Origin: a virus
Length of the DNA stretch: 29,666 bases
Virus record (IMG/VR): IMGVR_UViG_3300022074_000259
Span: 1 to 29,666 of that record
Direction: 5' to 3' (one strand)
Shown here: in pieces, positions 1 through 7,769 of the stretch
How the letters are laid out: every line of letters begins with the position of its first letter
Numbering within the stretch: position 1 is the first letter of the stretch
The notes under the pieces: model-generated
What the model saw: only the letters and a program-made list of their open reading frames with translations
Databases searched by the model: none
Told to the model about the DNA's origin: nothing
Translations under genes and position numbers: made by a program

Positions 1-10
1 ATTTAGCTGG

Positions 11-307
11 TTACTCCTCCGTGTCTATATGAATTGAGATATCATCTGGCAATTCTTCTGGGTTCTCTAAATCAATTGGGAACAAACACGGGTGTAATTC
101 TTCTTCTACAAGGTATCCATAATATTGATACATCTCATCATCATTAAATGTACGATGTTTATCTGCTTCTTTAATTAACTCTTGATCTTCTAAATGACCA
201 TCAGGTAATTCGTCAAAGGTGAAAGGCATTCCATTGATGAAATACATTTTGACAATCATACTTCCACCACGAAACCAACAGCAGTGAGTGGTTATCTTGT
301 ATTTCAT
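11..307 (-). CDS. small hypothetical phage protein (98 aa)
   Basis: I do not recognise this protein. It is acidic in its C-terminal half (many Glu/Asp, ending DTEE) and has a Cys-Cys pair near the N-terminus. The start at 307 is chosen because it follows directly on the stop codon of the upstream 69-aa gene (TAAATG), which suggests translational coupling. Internal Met codons at residues 17 and 21 are alternatives. A GATAAATA box (309-316) sits immediately upstream but is probably too close to act as its promoter. With the 69-aa gene it forms a two-gene unit behind a sigma70-like promoter, apart from the fibre genes. Function unknown; the ORF itself is likely real because of the tight packing. 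Confidence 0.6.
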   Translation of the reverse strand: MKYKITTHCCWFRGGSMIVKMYFINGMPFTFDELPDGHLEDQELIKEADKHRTFNDDEMYQYYGYLVEEELHPCLFPIDLENPEELPDDISIHIDTEE

Positions 308-517
308 TTATTTATCTGAAGTAATTGCTAAATCCGCATAAACAATCATGCATGGTTCAAGCATTTTGTCGCAAACTTCCAAAACTCTCATAAATTCATC
401 AATATCATCACATGCAATTATCTTATCATCTCCGTTGTCGCTTTTTAATTTAAAGGTTCTAGAACAGATGTCAACTACAACCTCGAATACGAAATCATCC
501 ATGTCCTGATAATACAT
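308..517 (-). CDS. small hypothetical phage protein (69 aa)
   Basis: An unrecognised acidic protein with alternating hydrophobic and charged stretches, for example FVFEVVVDI near the N-terminus, suggesting a small alpha/beta fold. No signal peptide or membrane segment is evident. It lies downstream of a plausible sigma70 promoter (525-552) with a very short leader, and its stop abuts the start of the 98-aa gene. Its host-type promoter, different from the late-promoter-like boxes of the tail genes, hints at earlier expression, but that is inference. Function unknown. Confidence 0.6.
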   Translation of the reverse strand: MYYQDMDDFVFEVVVDICSRTFKLKSDNGDDKIIACDDIDEFMRVLEVCDKMLEPCMIVYADLAITSDK

Positions 518-524
518 TATTCTT

Positions 525-552
525 ATTATAGCATATGTATAAAAATAGGCAA
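525..552 (-). promoter_or_regulatory. sigma70-like promoter for the two small left-end genes
   Basis: On the minus strand, TTGCCT (547-552) is followed after 16 nt by TATAAT (525-530). The predicted transcript would start a few bases before the ATG at 517. The box lies in the 37-bp gap after the stop of the collagen-like fibre gene, so it would uncouple the small genes from the fibre operon. The -10 is perfect and the -35 is partial. Confidence 0.5.
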
Positions 553-554
553 TA

Positions 555-1667
555 CTACGTTTTCATTATCCAACAGAGAGCATAGTAAGGTGGTCTGTTC
601 TCGTGAGAATTTCCACTTCCATTAGAACCAGTAGTACCACTAACAGGATGACTGTGTGAAGCATCAAAATCAACACCAGCAGTAGGACTATTGGAAGAAC
701 TTCCCGTTACAGGTGAGTTTCCAGTATTTTTCTTTGAAAATACACCAGTAGCACCACCAGCCACATTATAGCATTCTGATATTTTTGTGATGTCACCTGT
801 TAAAGATATCTGTGACGCTGCTAATGATCCATCTCCATGAGTGTGAGATGGCATCTGTGCTGTTGTAAGAGTTACAGAATCAGAACCACCAGTATTGCCA
901 GGTGAGTAGTTAGCACCAGTACCAGCACCCACAATGAATCTACTTCTTAAATCAGGTGTACTATTTGATCCATTACATAGTACCCATCCAGATGGAATTG
1001 ATGCTTCACTTCCTGACCATGCCACTATAACACCAGCAGGTAAAGAAGCATCTGTACCTGATGGACCTGGAGGTCCTGTGGGACCTGTTGAACCACCTGA
1101 ACCTGAAGGACCTTGAGGACCTGTGGGACCTGGTGGACCTGCTGAACCATCTGCACCAGGAGATCCTTGTGGACCTGTAGGTCCAGTGCCACCAGTGGTA
1201 CCACCTTGCCCTTTCTGTCCTTTATCTCCTTGAGGACCTGTAGGACCTGTTGCACCTTGAGGACCTTGAGGACCAACTGCACCCTTATCACCCTTCGCAC
1301 CAGTAGGACCTGTATCACCTTGAGGTCCTTGTGCACCTGTATCTCCTTTTTGTCCTTTAACTCCTTGTGCTCCTTGAGGACCTGTATTTCCTTGAGGACC
1401 TGTGGCACCTTGAGGACCTTGAGCACCAGTCGCACCTTTTTCTCCTACCTCACCTTTATTACCTTTCTGTTCAACATCACCTTTTTCTCCTTTTTGACCT
1501 ACAGATCCAGTTAATCCTACTTCACCTTTTTGACCTTTCTCTCCAACTTCACCTTTTGCACCAGGATCGGGTACACGATTCCAAGCGTACCCATTCCATC
1601 TCCACGTTATATTACCAACAGAAAAGGTATCACCACTATTCGGATTGTTTGGAAAATCTATAGCCAT
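555..1667 (-). CDS. collagen-like tail fibre with tail-collar tip (370 aa)
   Basis: A modular fibre protein. Residues 1-35 are the FPN-P-GDTF...TWRWNGYAWNR attachment-like module shared with the 411-aa and 215-aa fibres. Residues 36-204 are Gly-X-Y collagen repeats (KGQKGE, GPQGPQG), which should form a trimeric stalk. From residue 209 comes a phage tail-collar type domain (IPSGWVLCNGSNSTPDLRSRFIVGAG) ending in [16 protein letters not shown]. The same tip is carried by the 712-aa fibre at the other end of the array. The collagen run is broken once at GDVEQKGNKG (residues 63-72), a break repeated in two other fibres. It is the last fibre of the array, directly downstream of two oxygenase genes. 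Likely an adhesin or part of the tail-fibre complex; receptor unknown. Confidence 0.85.
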   Translation of the reverse strand: MAIDFPNNPNSGDTFSVGNITWRWNGYAWNRVPDPGAKGEVGEKGQKGEVGLTGSVGQKGEKGDVEQKGNKGEVGEKGATGAQGPQGATGPQGNTGPQGAQGVKGQKGDTGAQGPQGDTGPTGAKGDKGAVGPQGPQGATGPTGPQGDKGQKGQGGTTGGTGPTGPQGSPGADGSAGPPGPTGPQGPSGSGGSTGPTGPPGPSGTDASLPAGVIVAWSGSEASIPSGWVLCNGSNSTPDLRSRFIVGAGTGANYSPGNTGGSDSVTLTTAQMPSHTHGDGSLAASQISLTGDITKISECYNVAGGATGVFSKKNTGNSPVTGSSSNSPTAGVDFDASHSHPVSGTTGSNGSGNSHENRPPYYALCWIMKT

Positions 1668-1682
1668 GATTTATTTATTGAA

Positions 1683-2363
1683 TTACACACAATATACAGC
1701 ACTGTCATCTACTTTATCATGAAAAAAGTATACTTGATTTTTTCTTCTCTCTCCATTAAAGTATCTGTTAGTCGATATATCCATGCCATGAAGAAACTTT
1801 AAACCATCAAAAAATACAAAACGATTATATTTTGGTTCTAAAGTTTTGAGCAATTCATAATCAATTTTAGATCTCCACGGTGCATGGTGTTCATTTACAA
1901 TCATATTATCTTTAATATCAGTCGTTTCATTTGAATATAAATTTGTACCACCCTCTTCAGTGAAATAGACTATGCCAGTGTATCCATAATCTCTATGCGG
2001 CCACCAATAATTATCTTGAAAATTGTTAAAATCTTTACTTTCATCAATATCCCTAAACGTTGTAACATTAGTGTATATCTCAGGTTTAAAAGGCATATCA
2101 TTAATTAACTCACCCAAAAATAAATAATTATCAATCACTTTCTCATCAAAATCCGTAAATCTACGATCTTCAAAATGTATTCCATTGTACGATGGTTTTT
2201 CAGTTATCTTCCACAAACAATCTCTTCCTTCCTGATAAGGTTTTTCAAAAATATAATGGTAAACTTTTTCAGGATGTTTATAAAAATTATCAATTGTATA
2301 TATTGCTGAGTCATCAAGATACTCGACCTCAACATTTTTATTGTTTAATTCAAAAATATTCAT
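1683..2363 (-). CDS. putative 2OG-Fe(II) oxygenase-like protein, DUF6445 type (226 aa)
   Basis: The double-stranded beta-helix iron site is readable: His123-Arg-Asp125 in WWPHRDYG, a distal His192 in FLHGMD and a likely 2-oxoglutarate-binding Arg at 206/207 (NGERRKNQVYFF). The order H-x-D...H...R and the context FFDGLKFLHGMDISTNRYFNGERR match the DUF6445 family as I remember it, which is predicted rather than proven to be an oxygenase. It overlaps the upstream prolyl-hydroxylase-like gene by 4 nt (ATGA), so the two are translated together, and it is followed by a collagen-like fibre. I infer that it modifies a virion protein. Alternatives are modification of a host protein or a small metabolite. 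Confidence 0.72.
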   Translation of the reverse strand: MNIFELNNKNVEVEYLDDSAIYTIDNFYKHPEKVYHYIFEKPYQEGRDCLWKITEKPSYNGIHFEDRRFTDFDEKVIDNYLFLGELINDMPFKPEIYTNVTTFRDIDESKDFNNFQDNYWWPHRDYGYTGIVYFTEEGGTNLYSNETTDIKDNMIVNEHHAPWRSKIDYELLKTLEPKYNRFVFFDGLKFLHGMDISTNRYFNGERRKNQVYFFHDKVDDSAVYCV

Positions 2364-2956
2364 TGTTTCTCAACGTAATACCAAGTGACCGCCACTCTTT
2401 TCTTACCAGATGTAACAGGTTCACCTGCGTGAGGATAACACCAGTTTGATGGAAATATTAAAGCAGACCCCACTTTTGGTTTAAATGCGTCATTATAAAA
2501 TAATGTTCTACCACCTTCAAAATCACTTGAAAGATATAATATGATTGATATTGTTCTGTGATATTCTTGTCTATTCTTTTCATCAGCTACATCATGATGA
2601 AATTTATATTCCTGTGTTTTCTCATAATCTAGTATTTGTATACCCTCTCTCCAAGAATTTGTTTCATATCCACCTGGAACTGGATAGTATTGAAAATTAC
2701 TATGAATTTTAGATACTTTTTCTTTATACTCGTCTAATCCAGCATTTAATTTAAGATGAAGGTTTTTAGTTAGCTCATGATCATCATATAAAGTACACCC
2801 TATACTACTTCTTAGATTAGGATTAGTTCTTGGATTTTTATTTTCTCCCTCACCAAATACAGTGCTTTTTTCAAATTTAAGAGTATCAATATAATTATTT
2901 AAATTTTGTACCTCGGTTTCAGATAATATTTCAATTGTTTGTATTAATTCATTCAT
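2360..2956 (-). CDS. 2OG-Fe(II) oxygenase, prolyl-4-hydroxylase-like (198 aa)
   Basis: A dioxygenase of the P4H-type double-stranded beta-helix. The iron ligands are His120 and Asp122 (KFHHDVAD) and His176 (CYPHAGEP), and the 2OG-binding basic residue lies in SGKKR (185-187). It is clearly paralogous to the 232-aa protein at 6694-7392: both share YPVPGG, FEGG-T-F, IFPSNWC-PH-G and SGKKRV-VTWYYV. Enzymes of this family hydroxylate Pro (or other residues) using O2, Fe(II) and 2-oxoglutarate. It lies between the 852-aa and 370-aa collagen-like fibres and overlaps the DUF6445-like gene. Collagen-like Gly-X-Y stalks are the obvious candidate substrate, but this is inferred from synteny. Confidence 0.85.
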   Translation of the reverse strand: MNELIQTIEILSETEVQNLNNYIDTLKFEKSTVFGEGENKNPRTNPNLRSSIGCTLYDDHELTKNLHLKLNAGLDEYKEKVSKIHSNFQYYPVPGGYETNSWREGIQILDYEKTQEYKFHHDVADEKNRQEYHRTISIILYLSSDFEGGRTLFYNDAFKPKVGSALIFPSNWCYPHAGEPVTSGKKRVAVTWYYVEKQ

Positions 2957-2991
2957 AATGTTGTAAATAATTATTCAAGATTGTATGAGAA

Positions 2992-3246
2992 TCACTTTAA
3001 ATTTAGTGCATCGTTATTTCTGTCAGGTGAAGTTTCAAAAGGCGGTATCCATTTATGAGTTGTATCACCTACAGTTGTTCCAATACCAACTCCCTCTGAA
3101 TTATATATCCAACCTATTCCACCGTCACCAGGATGTTCAACACAATAATGTCCAGTAGGAGGTTGCCACTCATTTGTGTCACCTGACCACATAATAATAT
3201 TTACAACTTCATTTGTTGTGCTGTTAATAAGATTGTACTTTGCCAT
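2992..3246 (-). CDS. small fibre-associated hypothetical protein (84 aa)
   Basis: A small soluble protein rich in Trp, Gly and Pro, with short beta-forming segments (NEVVNIIMWSGD, GWIYNSEGVGIGTT). It begins within the stop codon of the 852-aa fibre (TAATG, 1-nt overlap), so it is translationally coupled to it. Small proteins made directly after a phage fibre are often trimerisation chaperones or tip proteins, and that is my best guess. I cannot assign a family. It ends shortly before the prolyl-hydroxylase-like gene. Confidence 0.7.
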   Translation of the reverse strand: MAKYNLINSTTNEVVNIIMWSGDTNEWQPPTGHYCVEHPGDGGIGWIYNSEGVGIGTTVGDTTHKWIPPFETSPDRNNDALNLK

Positions 3247-5804
3247 TACATTTCTAAAATAAAAACAATTCCCGATGCACCACTACTACCTGGAATATTA
3301 CGTCCATAGGCTCCACTGCCACCTTGTCCATAGTTACGCCACATATATTGTATTCCTCCTGCTCCACCACCGTAACCACCATGACCAGCTTGACCAGATT
3401 GTCCACCATTACCACTAGCAGTCAACTGACAGTTGCTTGAACCACCGCCACCTCCAGGTGAATTATTGCGGTTTCCTCCTCCACCACCATTTCCATAGCA
3501 AGTCTGTCCACTTCCATGAGGATCGACATAAGATTGCCCACCTCCTCCTTCGCTTCCACCACCGCCACCAATTGAGACATTGAAGTGACTACCCATTTGT
3601 GCCGAATCAAACATATTAATTCCTAATCCACCAGATCCACCACCACCAGAAACACCAGCCCATCTTCTTGCTCCAAATTGTGTTCTACCACCACCACCTC
3701 CTCCACCTATCATGAAGCAGAGATACTTTGCGGTATTAGATGATACAGCAACACTATTGGCACTACTAGTCCATACTCTAAAGTTTGCTGCAGAAGTACT
3801 ATTACCAGGAGGACCTGTAGGACCTGGACCACCACTCGAACCACCTGGACCTTGTGGACCTGAAGGACCTTGAGGACCTGAAGGACCTTGAGGACCTGTA
3901 TTACCTTGAGGACCTTGTGCTCCAGTTGCACCTTTTTGACCTTGAGGACCTGTGCCACCTTGAGGACCTGTACCACCTTGAGGACCTGTTCCACCTTGAG
4001 GACCTTGAGGACCTGTTGAACCTGTATTTCCTGTTTGTCCCTTTTGTCCTTTACTACCAGTCGATCCAGTGCCACCTTGAGGTCCTTGAGCACCTTGAGG
4101 ACCTTGAGGACCTGTTGAACCTGTGTTTCCTGTTTGTCCCTTTTGACCTTTATCTCCCGTAGAACCAGTATTACCTGTACCACCCTGCGGACCTTGTGCT
4201 CCAGTTGCACCTTTCTGACCTTGAGGACCTGTAGATCCTGTTACACCCAATTCACCTTTTTGTCCTTTATCACCAGTAGAACCAGTATTACCTGTACCAC
4301 CCTGCGGACCTTGCGGACCTGTAGCTCCCTGAGGTCCTGTTACACCCAATTCACCTTTTTGTCCTTTATCACCAGTAGAACCAGTATTTCCAACGTTACC
4401 TTGAGGTCCTGTAGAACCTTGAGGACCTGTGTTACCAGTGATACCTTTTTGACCTTTCTCTCCCTTCTCTCCTGTATCTCCTTTTTGACCTTTTGGACCT
4501 TGAGCACCTTGAGGACCTTGTGCTCCAGTTGCACCTTTATCTCCTGTAGCACCAGTTACACCTATTTCACCTTTTTGTCCCTTATCACCAGTAGGTCCCA
4601 CCACTGTAGATCCTTCACCTTTTTGTCCTTTCGTTCCAGTCGCATTATTTCCATCCGCACCAGTGTCACCTTTTTGTCCTTTGTTTCCTTTTGCTTCTAC
4701 ATCTCCTATGTTTCCTTTATCTCCTTTCTGTCCTATCTCACCTTTCTGACCCTTTGTTCCTTTCTCACCCTTTTGTCCCTTATCTCCCTTATCTCCTTTT
4801 TGTCCTTTATCACCTACTTCACCTTTTTGTCCTTTTTGACCTGTATCACCTGCGAGTTTGATATGTGCAGTATCACCATTTACAGTAATAGAGTTACCTG
4901 TACCAACAAATCTTAAATTTGTAATACCAGTTCCAACAACTAATCCTTCAGATTGAATACCTACAGCAGAAACAAAGTTAGAACTACTACCTGTTAAACC
5001 CTGTCCACTTCCTCTAAATGTGCCACCAGAAGCATGAAATCCAGAACGACCCGTGACAATACCAATCGCATCTACATTTGCTACATCTTCATATGTTAAT
5101 TTACCAGCAACAGTCATATCACCAGTAATGTTCGCTGATGTAAATTCAGCATTTAAAGGTAGTCTTGCAGCATCAAGTCTTCCTGAAGTAATTAATGATG
5201 CTGGTATTTTTAATCCTGACTTCGCATTTCTACCAGAGTCAAGAACTCGATTACCGCCAATATATAATTCGTTTGCTCTAATACCTTTTCTATTACCTGT
5301 TTTATCTACAACTTCTAAATCACCACTAGAATCTTTTTTTAATTTTGTTTCTCCAAGATTAATTGAATCATCAGAAGGATCAATCGTAATTGAACCCGTA
5401 CCAATTGTCAATATACCCGTTACTCTCGCATCGCCAGTTACAACTAAATCTTCACCAAAAGTCGTGCCACCACCAACATGTAATTTGGCAACTGTCGTGA
5501 TACCTGCTGAAAGATCACTTATACCTACTCCTGCGACAATCGGACCACTGAAGGTTGATGCTGTAACCACACCAGCAAATACCGCTGCACCTGAATTATA
5601 AATTGTCGCACCATGACCTATTGGTGTATCTGCACCAAGAATATTGATATGTGCTACTTCAATACCAATATTATGTACGTTACTTGTTCCAGTTTTAAAA
5701 TTAGATGCAGTCGCAATTCCAGTTAGAGTTATGTCTTCACTAACTATGTGAGACTCCGTGTGAATACCAGGACCTGTAATTTGTGATATATCGTTCAACG
5801 ACAT
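3246..5804 (-). CDS. large collagen-like tail fibre with glycine-rich tip (852 aa)
   Basis: Three parts are visible. Residues 1-318 form a beta-rich stalk with phage-fibre repeats (TASTFSG, VVTGDARVTGILTIG). Residues 319-668 are a long Gly-X-Y collagen run, first Lys-rich (KGQKGDKGDKG) and then Gln/Pro/Thr-rich (GPQGPQGGTG). Residues 699-838 are a glycine-rich tip with several clusters of four or more Gly, followed by SGASGIVFILEM. The tip resembles the polyglycine layout of T-even gp38-type adhesins and glycine-rich fibre ends. The collagen part has breaks at GDVEAKGNKG (367-376) and at GNNATG and GSTVVG. It carries exact direct repeats at the DNA level. A TATAAATA late-promoter box lies 25 nt upstream. 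Probably a receptor-binding fibre. Confidence 0.85.
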   Translation of the reverse strand: MSLNDISQITGPGIHTESHIVSEDITLTGIATASNFKTGTSNVHNIGIEVAHINILGADTPIGHGATIYNSGAAVFAGVVTASTFSGPIVAGVGISDLSAGITTVAKLHVGGGTTFGEDLVVTGDARVTGILTIGTGSITIDPSDDSINLGETKLKKDSSGDLEVVDKTGNRKGIRANELYIGGNRVLDSGRNAKSGLKIPASLITSGRLDAARLPLNAEFTSANITGDMTVAGKLTYEDVANVDAIGIVTGRSGFHASGGTFRGSGQGLTGSSSNFVSAVGIQSEGLVVGTGITNLRFVGTGNSITVNGDTAHIKLAGDTGQKGQKGEVGDKGQKGDKGDKGQKGEKGTKGQKGEIGQKGDKGNIGDVEAKGNKGQKGDTGADGNNATGTKGQKGEGSTVVGPTGDKGQKGEIGVTGATGDKGATGAQGPQGAQGPKGQKGDTGEKGEKGQKGITGNTGPQGSTGPQGNVGNTGSTGDKGQKGELGVTGPQGATGPQGPQGGTGNTGSTGDKGQKGELGVTGSTGPQGQKGATGAQGPQGGTGNTGSTGDKGQKGQTGNTGSTGPQGPQGAQGPQGGTGSTGSKGQKGQTGNTGSTGPQGPQGGTGPQGGTGPQGGTGPQGQKGATGAQGPQGNTGPQGPSGPQGPSGPQGPGGSSGGPGPTGPPGNSTSAANFRVWTSSANSVAVSSNTAKYLCFMIGGGGGGGRTQFGARRWAGVSGGGGSGGLGINMFDSAQMGSHFNVSIGGGGGSEGGGGQSYVDPHGSGQTCYGNGGGGGNRNNSPGGGGGSSNCQLTASGNGGQSGQAGHGGYGGGAGGIQYMWRNYGQGGSGAYGRNIPGSSGASGIVFILEM
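3291..3710 (-). other. glycine-rich fibre tip domain
   Basis: This encodes residues 699-838 of the 852-aa fibre. Repeated Gly runs are separated by short variable segments (RTQFGARRW, SEGG, NRNNSP, SNCQL, YMWRNY). Such an arrangement suits a polyglycine-II bundle that displays loops for receptor contact, as established for the T-even gp38 adhesin of phage S16. The homology here is only compositional. Confidence 0.55.
3992..4124 (-). repeat. 34-bp direct repeat pair at 99-bp spacing
   Basis: Copies at 3992-4025 and 4091-4124 are identical over 34 bp and lie exactly 99 bp apart, which is 33 codons or 11 Gly-X-Y triplets. They lie inside the collagen part of the 852-aa fibre gene. Identity at synonymous positions points to recent duplication rather than protein constraint alone. 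Confidence 0.8.
4159..4313 (-). repeat. 38-bp direct repeat pair at 117-bp spacing
   Basis: Identical 38-bp copies at 4159-4196 and 4276-4313 inside the collagen stalk of the 852-aa fibre. The 117-bp offset equals 39 codons (13 Gly-X-Y triplets), so the reading frame and triplet register are kept. Confidence 0.75.
4236..4388 (-). repeat. 54-bp direct repeat pair at 99-bp spacing
   Basis: Copies at 4236-4289 and 4335-4388 are identical over 54 bp and 99 bp apart. They encode the recurring unit containing [19 protein letters not shown] in the 852-aa fibre. With the 34-bp pair nearby, they show that the stalk has grown by in-frame duplication of a 33-codon unit. Confidence 0.85.
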
Positions 5805-5829
5805 TTGTTACGAATTATGCAATATAATG

Positions 5830-5837
5830 TATTTATA
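5830..5837 (-). promoter_or_regulatory. T4-type late promoter box TATAAATA
   Basis: An exact TATAAATA on the minus strand, 25 nt upstream of the 852-aa fibre start. The same box at the same 25-nt distance precedes the gp26 gene. In T4 this motif is read by the gp55 sigma factor with gp33 and the gp45 clamp; gp33 is encoded in this window. Confidence 0.6.
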
Positions 5838-5850
5838 TATGTATCGGTTA

Positions 5851-6018
5851 TTATAATTCTTTCCAACTTGACCCGTTATAATATTCAATTTTATTTGTGT
5901 CAAGATTATATATCATTGAACCAGTCATAGTTGTAAGTCCGACTTTTTCATCTGTAAAAAACATAGGTGGAACTATCTGCCCATCACTTCCAATGCCTGT
6001 TCTTCTAATTTGTTCCAT
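5851..6018 (-). CDS. small fibre-locus protein with WNG-like motif (55 aa)
   Basis: A 55-codon gene starting MEQIRRTGIG and ending NGSSWKEL, between the 215-aa and 852-aa fibres. Its second half, TGSMIYNLDTNKIEYYNGSSW, is the short motif commonly found in phage tail-fibre proteins (G-M-Y-D-T-N-K-YNG-W). It also echoes the N-terminal WNG-W module of the neighbouring fibres and the DLWWESDT modules of the 712-aa fibre. It could be a small structural cap, or a remnant of a larger fibre. The start at 6018 gives a complete ORF ending in TAA, and no clear Shine-Dalgarno is seen. It is real in my view because it fills an otherwise unexplained 237-bp gap with recognisable fibre sequence. Confidence 0.65.
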   Translation of the reverse strand: MEQIRRTGIGSDGQIVPPMFFTDEKVGLTTMTGSMIYNLDTNKIEYYNGSSWKEL

Positions 6019-6041
6019 AATTTTTAATTATTTATTGAAGA

Positions 6042-6689
6042 TTAATTGGGTTTCATTTCCATAACAAATAAGTAACAATTTCTGACAATAGCATATGAAG
6101 CTGCGTTATTCCTCTTCCATTGAATACTATAAGTTCTAGTTGTACCGCTACCAACATCAATGACTACATCACCAAAACCAGCCCAGCTACTGGAAGTATG
6201 ACTACCACCAGTGCTTCCAACACCAAAACTACCACCAGTTAATTGAATTTGAGCCTGTGCATTATTACCAGAACCAGAAAATATTTCACCACGCCAAACT
6301 ATTAAAATGTGTGAACTACTATCTACGCCACTTAATGTTAATGTAAGTTTAGTATTCCAACCAGTACCAGAATAAACATATTGCTGAGACGTATTTTCTG
6401 CTTTTTTAATTTGTGGTACGGTGGCAGGACCAGAAGGACCTGTTGGACCTTGAGGACCTGTTGAACCTTGAGAACCTTGAGCACCTTGAGATCCTTGAGG
6501 ACCTGTGGGTCCTGTAGGTCCAGTTGCTCCTTGTGCTCCTTGTGATCCTTGAGGACCAGTTGAACCTGGTTCACCCTTAACTGCACCTGTGTTTCTCTTC
6601 CACGATATTCCATTCCAAGTGAATGTTATACCGTTCGCTGAATATGTTTGTCCATTTGAAGGACTATTAGGGAAGTCGAAAGATGCCAT
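6042..6689 (-). CDS. short collagen-like tail fibre (215 aa)
   Basis: The smallest of the collagen-like fibres. Residues 1-36 are the shared [22 protein letters not shown] attachment-like module, about 39-88 a short Gly-X-Y stalk ([16 protein letters not shown]), and about 95-215 a beta-sandwich-like tip ending LFVMEMKPN. The tip resembles in layout the C-terminal domain of the 411-aa fibre (NKILV / SHILIVW core strand, terminal MEM/MELEA), suggesting a common trimeric head fold. It has an X-Pro-Gly triplet (KGEPGSTG), a possible prolyl hydroxylation site. It follows the 232-aa prolyl-hydroxylase-like gene with almost no gap. Confidence 0.82.
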   Translation of the reverse strand: MASFDFPNSPSNGQTYSANGITFTWNGISWKRNTGAVKGEPGSTGPQGSQGAQGATGPTGPTGPQGSQGAQGSQGSTGPQGPTGPSGPATVPQIKKAENTSQQYVYSGTGWNTKLTLTLSGVDSSSHILIVWRGEIFSGSGNNAQAQIQLTGGSFGVGSTGGSHTSSSWAGFGDVVIDVGSGTTRTYSIQWKRNNAASYAIVRNCYLFVMEMKPN

Positions 6690-6693
6690 AATT

Positions 6694-7392
6694 TTATTTA
6701 TTAATTTGCATGTGATTTCTTAGTAGTGCTAATTCCTCTGCTTGTTTCTCATTCTGTATAACATAAGGTTCTATTATATTATCTCCAATACATCTTTGAT
6801 CATCAACATAATACCAAGTTACTATAACTCTTTTTTTTCCTGATATCACTTTAGTTCCAGAATGAGGAAAGCACCAATTAGAGGGAAAAATGAGACCATA
6901 TCCCGCTGCTGGTTTATATTTTTTATGTACAAATGCAGTATATCCACCCTCAAATCCTTCACTTAAATATATGATAATTGCTATTTTACGATAAAACTCC
7001 TTTGCACCTACCATCGAAGACTCATCTACATGAAAAACAAATTTTTGATCTTTAACATAATCTAATACTTGTATTACTTCTCTATGTGAAGTTGTATCTT
7101 TACCGCCTGGCACTGGATATGAATCAAAAATTACATGCTCATTTATTAAATTATCCCGATATGTGAGCAACACATCATTCATTCTTTCATGAATAAAATT
7201 AGCAACTTCAGAATTATCTTGTAAATATAGACCCGTGCTTGAACGAATTGATTTCTCTATTCTAGAACTTCCTGTCTGTCCATCTGTAAATCCAACAGGA
7301 CATCCACTAAACTCCATCTTATCTATTTTTTCATTAAGATATTTTAATTCATCATCACTGAAGAATTTTAATTCTTGTATCAGTTGGTGCAT
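6694..7392 (-). CDS. 2OG-Fe(II) oxygenase, prolyl-4-hydroxylase-like (232 aa)
   Basis: A P4H-type dioxygenase with iron ligands His121 and Asp123 (FVFHVDESS) and His177 (CFPHSGTK), and the 2OG-anchoring basic cluster SGKKR ending at Arg188. It is a paralogue of the 198-aa enzyme at 2360-2956 over most of its length, with a longer C-terminal tail (about residues 200-232). The pair therefore reflects a duplication, or separate acquisition of two cassette members. It ends 4 nt before the 215-aa collagen-like fibre start and follows the 118-aa protein closely, so it should be co-expressed with fibre genes. Substrate inferred, not shown. Confidence 0.87.
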   Translation of the reverse strand: MHQLIQELKFFSDDELKYLNEKIDKMEFSGCPVGFTDGQTGSSRIEKSIRSSTGLYLQDNSEVANFIHERMNDVLLTYRDNLINEHVIFDSYPVPGGKDTTSHREVIQVLDYVKDQKFVFHVDESSMVGAKEFYRKIAIIIYLSEGFEGGYTAFVHKKYKPAAGYGLIFPSNWCFPHSGTKVISGKKRVIVTWYYVDDQRCIGDNIIEPYVIQNEKQAEELALLRNHMQINK

Positions 7393-7395
7393 TAA

Positions 7396-7752
7396 TTAAT
7401 ATTCTCCTTTCTTAAAAGAGTTCTTAACACTAGTAATACCAACATACCATGAACCAGTGGTAGCTGCAACACCAAGTTTACCATCTGCCATATCTCGATA
7501 TAGCATATCTAATTGTTGTTCTATATCTGGATAACCAGCAGTCAAACCAATCCCAGTTCTACGGTAAGACTGATAAGCATTTTGTTTCTCTAATGCCTCT
7601 ATTTCTGCAAGAGCAGTATCAATCTTAGATTGTTCTAGTACAATTTCATTATCATCCTTATCAAAAGCCCCTCTCTCATCATCGACAAGTATAGCTTCAG
7701 GATATGCTCGATATACTGCCTGAAAATTATATGGTGGTTGATATACGCTCAT
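7396..7752 (-). CDS. hypothetical fibre-locus protein with YPDIEQQLDMLYRDM motif (118 aa)
   Basis: The N-terminal half is acidic and partly helical (SKIDTALAEIEALEKQNAYQ). The C-terminal half contains GYPDIEQQLDMLYRDMADGKL. This resembles the YPPIGDQLDMLWHDI-type motif found in small proteins near phage tail fibres. Such proteins are usually uncharacterised; some are thought to be fibre-assembly or attachment factors. It lies between two predicted oxygenase genes and starts 17 nt after the upstream one ends. I assign no function, but its place suggests a role in fibre maturation. Confidence 0.7.
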   Translation of the reverse strand: MSVYQPPYNFQAVYRAYPEAILVDDERGAFDKDDNEIVLEQSKIDTALAEIEALEKQNAYQSYRRTGIGLTAGYPDIEQQLDMLYRDMADGKLGVAATTGSWYVGITSVKNSFKKGEY

Positions 7753-7769
7753 AATTAATTAATTTTAAT

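Noticed and set aside
1025-1435. Long alternative-frame ORFs rich in Leu/Val/Lys opposite or alongside collagen genes (also 3710-4210, 4134-4916, 10028-10699)
   Set aside because: They are by-products of the 9-base Gly-X-Y periodicity, which removes stops from other frames. Their proteins are low-complexity repeats with no domain, and the collagen frame explains the DNA.
3801-4850. CRISPR-like regularly spaced repeats
   Set aside because: The repeats are in-frame collagen codons of variable spacing inside a gene. There are no constant-length spacers and no cas genes.
5053-5601. 182-codon ORF on the plus strand inside the 852-aa fibre gene
   Set aside because: It is fully antisense to a well-supported fibre domain, has no ribosome site and shows no recognisable protein pattern.
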